Positions 1 to 5,855 of a stretch of DNA of 8,913 nucleotides are shown here, piece by piece. The notes under the pieces are model-generated. The model did no database searches and was not told the DNA's origin. It saw nothing but the letters and a program-made list of their open reading frames with translations. The DNA comes from Clostridiales bacterium (GTDB lineage: Bacteria; Bacillota_A; Clostridia; Lachnospirales; Lachnospiraceae). The translations under genes were made by a program, and so were the position numbers. Positions within the stretch are counted from its first letter, which is position 1, and every line of letters begins with the position of its first letter. The stretch is taken from positions 1-8,913 of the forward strand of contig JASKJZ010000083.1 of assembly GCA_030154385.1 (NCBI GenBank). The letters are read 5' to 3'.

Positions 1-31
1 TTGGAAGATCCGTTTTCTTTTATAAATTGCT

Positions 32-1207
32 TTATTCACTTCTTAGTGCATCAATTGGGTTAAGTCTTGCTGCTTTTCTAGCTGGCATATAACCAAAAAT
101 CAGTCCGATTCCAACGGAAATCGAGAAGGATAGGAGGATGGATGAAAGCGATGGGGAAGCATTTACACCGAAGAGGCTGCCCGCGTAAATCACAAAAGTA
201 GAGCCAAGAAGGATTCCAATAAATCCACCAAGCGCGCTGATAGAGCCAGCTTCAATAATGAACTGGGTCAAAATATCGCGCCTTCTTGCACCAAGTGACT
301 TACGGATTCCGATTTCTTGGGTACGCTCCGTCACAGAAACCAGCATAATATTCATAATACCAATGCCAGCAACTAAAAGTGAGATACCAGCAATACCGCT
401 TAGGATATTGGAAAGTACTGCCATCATGTCATCTATGGTATTTAGTAATGAGGTCATACTACTAATGCGGTAAAGATCTTCATCCAGTAGCTTTTCGTAG
501 AGGAAGTCATCCAACAAGCTTTCGCCGTCCGTCACATATTCCCGTCCATAGGTTGCAAAGCTATAGCTTGATATGGTTCCGATAAAGGACATTCTGGCTA
601 GCTTCGTGTAAGGGACATAGACACAATCATCGGCAGAGCTTTCTTCCCCGTCAGCGGTTTCTTCGACAATACCAATGATTGTGAAGGTCTCGCCGTTAAT
701 TTTTACCGTTTTTCCGAGTACATTGTTGTTATCAAATAGTTCGCTGATTACATAAGTACCAAGCACGCAAACGGACTTGCGGTTTGCAACGTCGGCATAG
801 CTGATGTAGCGTCCGGACGAAAGGGTCAATGTGTTAATTGCTTCATAGGTTTCAGCAGTTCCTGTAATTGTTTCACTATCAATTGTAGAAGTACCATTCT
901 TTATTGTAAAACTTGAGGTGACAAGAGGGGATACACCCTCAAAAATGTCGGAATTATCGGATACGAACTGGAACATATCCTCTTCGTCTACATGCCTTGT
1001 ACCAGTGCTGGTTACATTAACTGAAATCATGTTAACGCCCATGTCCGAAAAACTATCTACAATGTAATTGCTAACACCTTGCATCAGACCTGCGATGATT
1101 ATTACAGAGCCAACACCAATAATCATACCCAGCATGGTTAAGATTGATCGCATTTTGTTTGACACAATACTTTTTATGGCCAAACGAAAGCCTTGATATA
1201 TATTCAT
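32..1207 (-). CDS. MacB/FtsX-type ABC transporter permease
   Basis: Membrane subunit of a MacB-type (YknZ-like) ABC system, 391 aa, the usual family length. The N-terminus has a cytoplasmic amphipathic stretch and one membrane helix (about residues 21-45, ending near GSVIIIAGLMQGV). A large extracytoplasmic MacB_PCD-like domain follows (about 46-265). Three C-terminal helices come last (about 268-292, 319-345, 355-375). Family signatures are GIGIMNIMLVSVTER followed by EIGIRKSLGA (to about 307), and the terminal PARKAARLNPIDALR. This topology is typical of mechanotransmission transporters, which couple ATP hydrolysis to movements outside the membrane rather than passing substrate through a channel. 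It is the last gene seen in the operon. Its Shine-Dalgarno AGAAGGAGG (1226-1218) overlaps the stop codon of the ATPase gene, and the start lies 17 bases beyond that stop, suggesting coupled translation. No terminator is visible in the 31 bases left after its stop, so further operon genes outside the window are possible. Substrate unknown. Confidence 0.95.
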   Translation of the reverse strand: MNIYQGFRLAIKSIVSNKMRSILTMLGMIIGVGSVIIIAGLMQGVSNYIVDSFSDMGVNMISVNVTSTGTRHVDEEDMFQFVSDNSDIFEGVSPLVTSSFTIKNGTSTIDSETITGTAETYEAINTLTLSSGRYISYADVANRKSVCVLGTYVISELFDNNNVLGKTVKINGETFTIIGIVEETADGEESSADDCVYVPYTKLARMSFIGTISSYSFATYGREYVTDGESLLDDFLYEKLLDEDLYRISSMTSLLNTIDDMMAVLSNILSGIAGISLLVAGIGIMNIMLVSVTERTQEIGIRKSLGARRRDILTQFIIEAGSISALGGFIGILLGSTFVIYAGSLFGVNASPSLSSILLSFSISVGIGLIFGYMPARKAARLNPIDALRSE

Positions 1208-1224
1208 ATGTTATCTGCCTCCTT

Positions 1225-1992
1225 CTAACCGTACAGTGCGGGATCGAGATTGGCATCAAACTCCACGTAATCCTCTGCCAGACCATCAAAGATTATTTTT
1301 CCATCATAGAGGCGCACGATACGGTTGGCCTGCATCGCCACGGAATTGTCGTGAGTGATGAGAACAACGGTTGTTCCCCTTGAATGGAGCTTTTTTAAGA
1401 AAGCAAGCACCTCTTTTGTGGTTCTTGAGTCTAACGCACCAGTGGGCTCATCTGCAAGAATCAGGGAAGGTGCTCCAGCAAGTGCTCTGGCAATGGAGAC
1501 ACGCTGCTGCTGTCCTCCCGAGAGCTGGTTTGGGTAATTGTGCCATTTTTCTTTGATGCCGACTTGTTCGAGTGCGGCTAGGGCTGCTTCCTTTCTTGCG
1601 CTTTTACCCTTCCCGGCATAAAGGAGGGGGAGCTCCACATTTTCCAGAATATTTAGTTTTGGAAGCAGATGATACTGCTGAAAGATAAAGCCTATCATTT
1701 TGTTTCGGATTGCCGCCAGTTCATCATCCTCCATCTCACTGACATCAATACCACCTAAGATGTATTTTCCACTGGTTGGAACATCCAAGGCGCCAATGAT
1801 ATTCATGGTGGTAGATTTCCCGCTTCCAGATTTTCCTATGATGGCGACAAACTCGCCATCATAGATTTTTAAATTAATGTGATCATTGGCACGAACCTCT
1901 TCATCACCCGTATGGTAGATTTTACATAAGTCAATGAGTTCAATGAGAGGCTGTTTTTTTTGTACCTGATTTTGTACCTTTTCTTGCTCCAT
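1225..1992 (-). CDS. MacB-type ABC transporter ATP-binding protein
   Basis: Cytoplasmic ATPase of the MacB/LolD/YknY class, 255 aa, that powers the permease encoded next to it. All nucleotide-binding motifs are intact: Walker [10 protein letters not shown] (53-61), Q-loop glutamine in IFQQYHLLP (about 105-106), ABC signature LSGGQQQR (157-164), Walker B LILADEP with catalytic Glu182, D-loop GALD (185-188) and switch His214. The reading frame stays open upstream to an ATG at 2055, but that extension lies inside the adaptor gene and is low-complexity sequence without a family match. The ATG at 1992 has an AGGAGG just upstream and leaves the normal short N-terminus before the core, so it is chosen. 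The gene starts 13 bases after the adaptor stop. The C-terminal tail after residue 235 (ending DPALYG) is a short, family-variable extension. Confidence 0.95.
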   Translation of the reverse strand: MEQEKVQNQVQKKQPLIELIDLCKIYHTGDEEVRANDHINLKIYDGEFVAIIGKSGSGKSTTMNIIGALDVPTSGKYILGGIDVSEMEDDELAAIRNKMIGFIFQQYHLLPKLNILENVELPLLYAGKGKSARKEAALAALEQVGIKEKWHNYPNQLSGGQQQRVSIARALAGAPSLILADEPTGALDSRTTKEVLAFLKKLHSRGTTVVLITHDNSVAMQANRIVRLYDGKIIFDGLAEDYVEFDANLDPALYG

Positions 1993-1996
1993 GCTG

Positions 1997-2002
1997 CCTC
2001 CT
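1997..2002 (-). promoter_or_regulatory. Ribosome binding site deciding the ATPase start
   Basis: A perfect AGGAGG on the minus strand within GAGAGGAGG, four bases before the ATG at 1992. It lies between the adaptor stop codon and the ATPase gene and supports 1992 over the upstream in-frame ATG at 2055. Confidence 0.8.
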
Positions 2003-2005
2003 CTC

Positions 2006-3724
2006 TTAGTTGCTGCCTGGCCTACCTTGACCACCGCCAGGGGCGCCTTGGCCATTAGGAGCTCCCTGACTACCTTGACCGCCAGGCCCCATCATCATGT
2101 TCGTATCGATACCGGTCTCGCGGGCGGGAACATAAACAATATCTCCCTCTGAGAGTCCCTCTGTGATTTCTACATATTCGTCATCGCTGATTCCAGTGGT
2201 TACATCAACTGCCCGGAAGCCTGCTGGAACACCATCCACCTCTTCGGTCACGCTTTCATCTTGTACATAGACTTGATTCCCGCGCATCAGTGCATCAGCA
2301 GGAATGGAGAGTGCGTTATCGACGGATTCGATGACGATTTCTCCTGTGATATTCATGCCAGGTAAAAGGTCGCCAACTTCGTCAATTCGCACGGTGACGG
2401 GATACTGGGTCACACCGCCGCTTGAGGTGCTTACCAGGCTGATATTTGTAATCACCCCTTCAAAGGTTTCGTCTTCCAGGGCATCGGCTGTAATATTTAC
2501 TGTTTGCCCTACTTCAACGGAGTGAACATCTAATTCATCGACTGACATCTCAAAGGTCATAGCGGATAAATCATAAATGAGACAAAGGGTTGTATTTTGC
2601 CCCGAAGAGCTTAAGGTATCACCTTCTTTGTAATTCTTTTGAATAATCGTTCCTGTAATCGGGGAGGTAATGGTATAGTCGGTATAGTTTTCTTTTACTT
2701 CATCTAACTTTGCTTCGGCATCATCCAGTGTATCTTTTGCGGAGTCAACCTGATCCGATAGGGTTTCAAGCTGGTTGTCATAAGTGTCACTGGTAAGTCG
2801 TAGGATAATATCCCCTTTTTCTACCCAATCCCCCTCAGAAACATAAAGCTTTGCAACCTCACCCTCAATACTAGAGGTGACAATCGCTTCATCACGGATG
2901 GCGAAAGTGCCTTCCTCGTTCGAGTAAAGGGAACCAATGTTGGCAGTTGCAGTCGTACCGACTGCTAAACCGCCGGGGTTTTTAACCTGTATCGTAACCG
3001 TTCGAACAATTCGGTTTCCGCTTAATGTCTGATCCACGCTTCCAATTTCTGTTACCGTACCCTTTAGTGTCTCATCGGTATCGGAAAGAGTAACCGTTGC
3101 ACTTTTTCCAACAAGAGAATCCGTAACGTCGGAGGCATTAAATGGAACCGTCAGCAGCATGTATTTGTTATCGTAGATATCAGCGACCGTTGCATTGGTT
3201 TTTACGGTATCCCCTACTCCATAATTCATGGTTTTTACATAACCTTCCGTATCAGCAGTGATAATCAAGTCAGAATCGTCTGCCTTTTGTTTGTTATAAT
3301 CTGCCACGGCTTCTTTGTATTTTTTTTCGGCACGCGTCACGGAGTTTTGCGCACTGGTTAAGGTAGATTCCATGCTGTCTGTGGAGATTTGATAAAGAAC
3401 ATCACCCTTATTTACAGAATCTCCTTCCTCAAAATCAGCAGAAATTATGGTTCCTTCTACCGAGGATACCGTGGTAACGGAATAGGTATCCAAAGGAGCT
3501 ACGGTACCAGAAGAGGAAAGATAGTTTTCAATCGTTCTTCTTTCTACCTCTTTTGTTTCATACGTGCTTTCTTCGTCCTTGCTTGTAAGGCTTGAAATGG
3601 TTTCTTTTAAGGCAAAGCGAACACCAATTATAACCAAGACCAGGATAATTACAATGGTTATAATCCGTTTGATTCGTTTTTGTTTTTTCGTTAAGATTTT
3701 TTTATTTTTTGAAAATAGCTTCAT
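2006..3724 (-). CDS. MacA/HlyD-family efflux adaptor with a duplicated adaptor unit
   Basis: Membrane-anchored extracytoplasmic adaptor (membrane fusion protein, YknX/MacA-like), 572 aa from the preferred start; it should bridge the permease to its substrate or to partners in the wall. A basic N-terminus precedes one membrane helix (about 19-38). Two successive adaptor units follow. Unit 1 (about 82-264) has a biotinyl-lipoyl half-motif (VEGTIISADFEEGDSVNKGD), a helical hairpin (about 118-150), a second half-motif and a beta-barrel. Unit 2 (about 281-465) repeats this order: IEGEVAKLYVSEGDWVEKGD, hairpin (about 313-348), SPITGTIIQKNYKEGD, then beta-barrel. A membrane-proximal domain (about 466-535) and a Gly/Gln/Pro-rich tail (about 543-572) end the protein. 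Typical MacA-type adaptors have about 370-400 residues and one unit, so the extra length comes from the duplication. The in-frame ATG at 3733 is possible, but it directly abuts the Shine-Dalgarno; the ATG at 3724 has nine-base spacing. Confidence 0.93.
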   Translation of the reverse strand: MKLFSKNKKILTKKQKRIKRIITIVIILVLVIIGVRFALKETISSLTSKDEESTYETKEVERRTIENYLSSSGTVAPLDTYSVTTVSSVEGTIISADFEEGDSVNKGDVLYQISTDSMESTLTSAQNSVTRAEKKYKEAVADYNKQKADDSDLIITADTEGYVKTMNYGVGDTVKTNATVADIYDNKYMLLTVPFNASDVTDSLVGKSATVTLSDTDETLKGTVTEIGSVDQTLSGNRIVRTVTIQVKNPGGLAVGTTATANIGSLYSNEEGTFAIRDEAIVTSSIEGEVAKLYVSEGDWVEKGDIILRLTSDTYDNQLETLSDQVDSAKDTLDDAEAKLDEVKENYTDYTITSPITGTIIQKNYKEGDTLSSSGQNTTLCLIYDLSAMTFEMSVDELDVHSVEVGQTVNITADALEDETFEGVITNISLVSTSSGGVTQYPVTVRIDEVGDLLPGMNITGEIVIESVDNALSIPADALMRGNQVYVQDESVTEEVDGVPAGFRAVDVTTGISDDEYVEITEGLSEGDIVYVPARETGIDTNMMMGPGGQGSQGAPNGQGAPGGGQGRPGSN

Positions 3725-3733
3725 AGTCTCCAT

Positions 3734-3742
3734 CCTTCCCTT
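3734..3742 (-). promoter_or_regulatory. Ribosome binding site of the adaptor gene
   Basis: AAGGGAAGG on the minus strand, overlapping the last base of the upstream SLH gene's TAA stop. It sits nine bases before the ATG at 3724 but zero bases before the ATG at 3733, which favours the downstream start. The overlap with the stop suggests translational coupling. Confidence 0.6.
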
Positions 3743-5634
3743 TACTTGTCTTGTGCAATGATGATGCAGACCTGTTTGGATACGCCGGTCGAATTATCAT
3801 AGTAGGCAGTTAATTTATATTTATTCAGATTTGATACTTTGGAAAGTGTTGTACTCTGAAAGCTTCCAGAGCTGTCTTTGTAATAGATGGAGGCATTTGA
3901 TGCCAAGGTTTTGGTCCATTCTGCGGTTGTAATGCTTCCGGCAGTCAGGGAAGTAACCGTTTTTGCTTCGAGTGCGGTGAAGCTTACGGAGGAGACACTT
4001 CCAGAGGCGCTTGTGTAGGTGTCAACACGAACACCGACACCGGCTACGGGACTATTTGCTACTAAGCTTGCAGAAACGGTCTTTGTGGCACCGTCTACCA
4101 AATAAGAGTATGTGGTGGTCGTACCTGAGGTGTAAAGAGAGGTAATTACCCCGTAGGTATAATCATCATTTATCGTGTCTTCTAAAATAAGAGAGGTAAT
4201 CTCATCTGCATCGTTAAAGGCGTAGTACAAAACATTCGTATAAGTAAGCGTGATTCCATTAATCTTATCCAGTGAGATGGACTGATAGGAGGTGTCATGA
4301 ATATCAACAATAACGGCATCCTCTGCTACCTTATAGGAACCAATCTTTCGGGTCGAAGCATTTACAGTCGTGTTGGCAAGCTTAAAGTAAGATTGTGTAA
4401 TTTTTTCAATGGTCTGCCCACTGCTTGCATACGAGACATGAACCAGGTCACCCACCAATAGAGTCAGATCGCTGGAATCATAATAGTAGGTCGTACTGTT
4501 TGCATTTGCTGTTACCATGGTGAAATAGCGGTCGTTGGTATTATCGCTGCTAGCATTTGCATAGGAGCCAGTTTCGGTAACAACACCATAGCTGTCAATC
4601 CCATAATCAGAGGTACCAAGAGCAGCTACTACTTCGTCATCCATTCCAAGAAACAGTGTTACCGCGCTGTTGATTGGAAAATCGCCAAGACTTGAAAAGG
4701 CATAAACCATGTCCTTATTCCCAAGGGTATAGGTGTCATTCCCAATGGTAATAGAAGTAGGGGAGGTGCGGTTTGGAGATACATTGGTAAGGACTCCAGA
4801 AACCTTGGTATTATAAGCCCAGACGGTATTTAATTCCTTGGAGTAGTAGATAATATCATAGGGATTGATTGAGGAAGCACTACTTGCCTCTTCATTTAAA
4901 TAAATCGAAGCGCTCTTTGTGGAAAAAGGCAGAACCTTTGAAAGACTGGAGGTCATAAGAATCGGTCCCTCTAAGCTCGTTTTCAAAAGAGAAAGATAAT
5001 CGACCTCTCCGTTCGTATTCATGGTCACGTCAAGTACAGAAGAGCCGTAAACAGCACCTGCTTTTGTCTTTGCGGTTAAAAGGTTATAAAAAAGATTGGT
5101 ACAGTCCGAAAAGGTAAGGGTCTGGTTTTTGGTCTTTTCTACGTTATCATTTAGATCCAGGGCATTGAACTTTGCCATTTGTGCATTGACAAGGTTTCCA
5201 GAAAAATCACTGCTTTCATAACCAAGAAGGCCAAGAAGTGCTTTTGCAGCATCCTTTGTTGTGATTTTTGAGGAAGGGTTGAATTTGCCTGTGATGGTAG
5301 CGCTCATCCAGCCTTGCTCGACGGCTACTTTTATGTATCCGGCATATTTATTTTTGTAGGATACATCCTTGTAAAGAGAGGTCTTAATGGAGGTTTCTAC
5401 CTGTCCTTGGTAGGTAGAGGCATTTACGAGCATTTTTGCGAATTGTTGACGGCTTACATAGCTTTTGGTACTTTGAAGTTTGCTAAGCGAAAAATCCTCC
5501 ATGATACCGCTTAACAAGACAGTCTCTCCTTTATAAGAAGAATCGCTTGCAGCCTGAACGTTAGTTGCGGGTAGCGCAAAAGAGGTGAAAATCAGGGCAA
5601 GCGTAAGAAGAGACACGAGTATTCTTTTTGTCAT
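3742..5634 (-). CDS. Exported S-layer homology (SLH) domain protein
   Basis: Predicted secreted, cell-wall-associated protein of 630 aa. It has a classical signal peptide: MTKR, a hydrophobic core (about 5-22), then a likely cleavage after VQA (about residue 28). The N-terminal third carries SLH-like repeats. The clearest is about 87-139 (YKDVSYKNKYAGYIKVAVEQ, then GKFNPSSKITTKDAAKALLG). It is preceded by a partial one containing VSRQQFAKMLV (59-70) and followed by a weaker third (about 150-190). SLH domains bind secondary cell-wall polymers noncovalently. The rest (about 200-630) is rich in Ser, Thr, Tyr and Ala, seems mostly beta, and shows two alternating repeated motifs (see findings). 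I do not recognise an enzymatic domain. ATG at 5634 has AAAGGAG seven bases upstream (5648-5642). It is the first gene of the operon, 17 bases before the adaptor start, so it is probably expressed with the exporter. It could be an accessory wall anchor, a substrate-facing component, or an unrelated surface protein. Confidence 0.88.
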   Translation of the reverse strand: MTKRILVSLLTLALIFTSFALPATNVQAASDSSYKGETVLLSGIMEDFSLSKLQSTKSYVSRQQFAKMLVNASTYQGQVETSIKTSLYKDVSYKNKYAGYIKVAVEQGWMSATITGKFNPSSKITTKDAAKALLGLLGYESSDFSGNLVNAQMAKFNALDLNDNVEKTKNQTLTFSDCTNLFYNLLTAKTKAGAVYGSSVLDVTMNTNGEVDYLSLLKTSLEGPILMTSSLSKVLPFSTKSASIYLNEEASSASSINPYDIIYYSKELNTVWAYNTKVSGVLTNVSPNRTSPTSITIGNDTYTLGNKDMVYAFSSLGDFPINSAVTLFLGMDDEVVAALGTSDYGIDSYGVVTETGSYANASSDNTNDRYFTMVTANANSTTYYYDSSDLTLLVGDLVHVSYASSGQTIEKITQSYFKLANTTVNASTRKIGSYKVAEDAVIVDIHDTSYQSISLDKINGITLTYTNVLYYAFNDADEITSLILEDTINDDYTYGVITSLYTSGTTTTYSYLVDGATKTVSASLVANSPVAGVGVRVDTYTSASGSVSSVSFTALEAKTVTSLTAGSITTAEWTKTLASNASIYYKDSSGSFQSTTLSKVSNLNKYKLTAYYDNSTGVSKQVCIIIAQDK

Positions 5635-5681
5635 TATGGTTCTCCTTTCTGGTAGATAATGCTAATAATCTGTTTTCTATT

Positions 5682-5710
5682 ATCATAAAAAAGTGTGACC
5701 ATTCCGTGAA
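5682..5710 (-). promoter_or_regulatory. Predicted sigma-A promoter of the SLH-MacAB operon
   Basis: On the minus strand, TTCACG (5710-5705, 4/6 match to TTGACA), exactly 17 bases of spacer, and TATGAT (5687-5682, 5/6 match to TATAAT). Transcription would start near 5675, giving a leader of about 41 bases before the ATG at 5634. An overlapping GATAAT three bases further downstream is an alternative -10. Predicted by eye only. Confidence 0.55.
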
Positions 5711-5729
5711 TAAAGTGTTAAATAAAACG

Positions 5730-5751
5730 AAAAAGAAAGGAAAAAGAAAGG
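5730..5751 (+). repeat. Tandem 11-bp purine repeat with phased A-tracts
   Basis: AAAAAGAAAGG occurs twice head to tail (5730-5740 and 5741-5751) inside a 26-base all-purine run (5729-5754). Together with AAA at 5752 and AAAA at 5762, A-tracts start every 10-11 bases, close to the helical repeat. Such spacing is expected to bend DNA. The element lies between the two divergent promoters, upstream of the topoisomerase -35 box. Confidence 0.6.
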
Positions 5752-5784
5752 AAACTGAAATAAAATCGTTAGAAATACTTGGTC

Positions 5785-5814
5785 TTGGCAGAAGGGGGAC
5801 AGATATGATATACT
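5785..5814 (+). promoter_or_regulatory. Predicted sigma-A promoter of the topoisomerase genes
   Basis: TTGGCA (5785-5790, 5/6), 18-base spacer, and TATACT (5809-5814, 5/6) preceded by TGA (5806-5808), which makes an extended -10. The start of transcription would be near 5821, so the leader before the GTG at 5856 is about 35 bases. TATGAT at 5804-5809 is an overlapping but worse-spaced -10. Confidence 0.6.
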
Positions 5815-5838
5815 AACATCCATTGAGAAGCAGAGAAG

Positions 5839-5845
5839 AAAGGGG
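5839..5845 (+). promoter_or_regulatory. Ribosome binding site deciding the GyrB-like start
   Basis: AAAGGGG ends ten bases before the GTG at 5856. The upstream in-frame TTG at 5823 has no Shine-Dalgarno and lies only about two bases from the predicted transcription start, so GTG is preferred. Confidence 0.6.
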
Positions 5846-5855
5846 AACGCGTATA

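Noticed and set aside
1..31. Possible terminator after the permease gene
   Set aside because: No GC-rich stem followed by a T-run in the 31 bases available; the operon end cannot be judged from this window.
1071..1556. Small frames overlapping the permease/ATPase junction on both strands
   Set aside because: They are antisense to or out of frame with two well-supported genes, and their sequences have no recognisable features.
1993..2055. Upstream in-frame extension of the ATPase (start at 2055, minus strand)
   Set aside because: It lies within the adaptor's Gly-rich coding tail, adds 21 residues unlike the family, and a strong AGGAGG precedes the ATG at 1992.
5654..5671. Imperfect inverted repeat AGATAATGCTAATAATCT in the leader of the SLH operon
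   Set aside because: Only six of nine positions pair and it is AT-rich, as expected by chance; no sign of a riboswitch or terminator.
5628..5816. Small open frame on the plus strand in the divergent intergenic region (62 aa)
   Set aside because: TTG start without a Shine-Dalgarno, overlaps the SLH gene start and both predicted promoters, and its Lys-rich middle only reflects the A-rich purine tract.
5823..5855. TTG start extending the GyrB-like protein by 11 residues
   Set aside because: No Shine-Dalgarno, almost on top of the predicted transcription start, and family members begin close to the GTG-encoded MEQYN.
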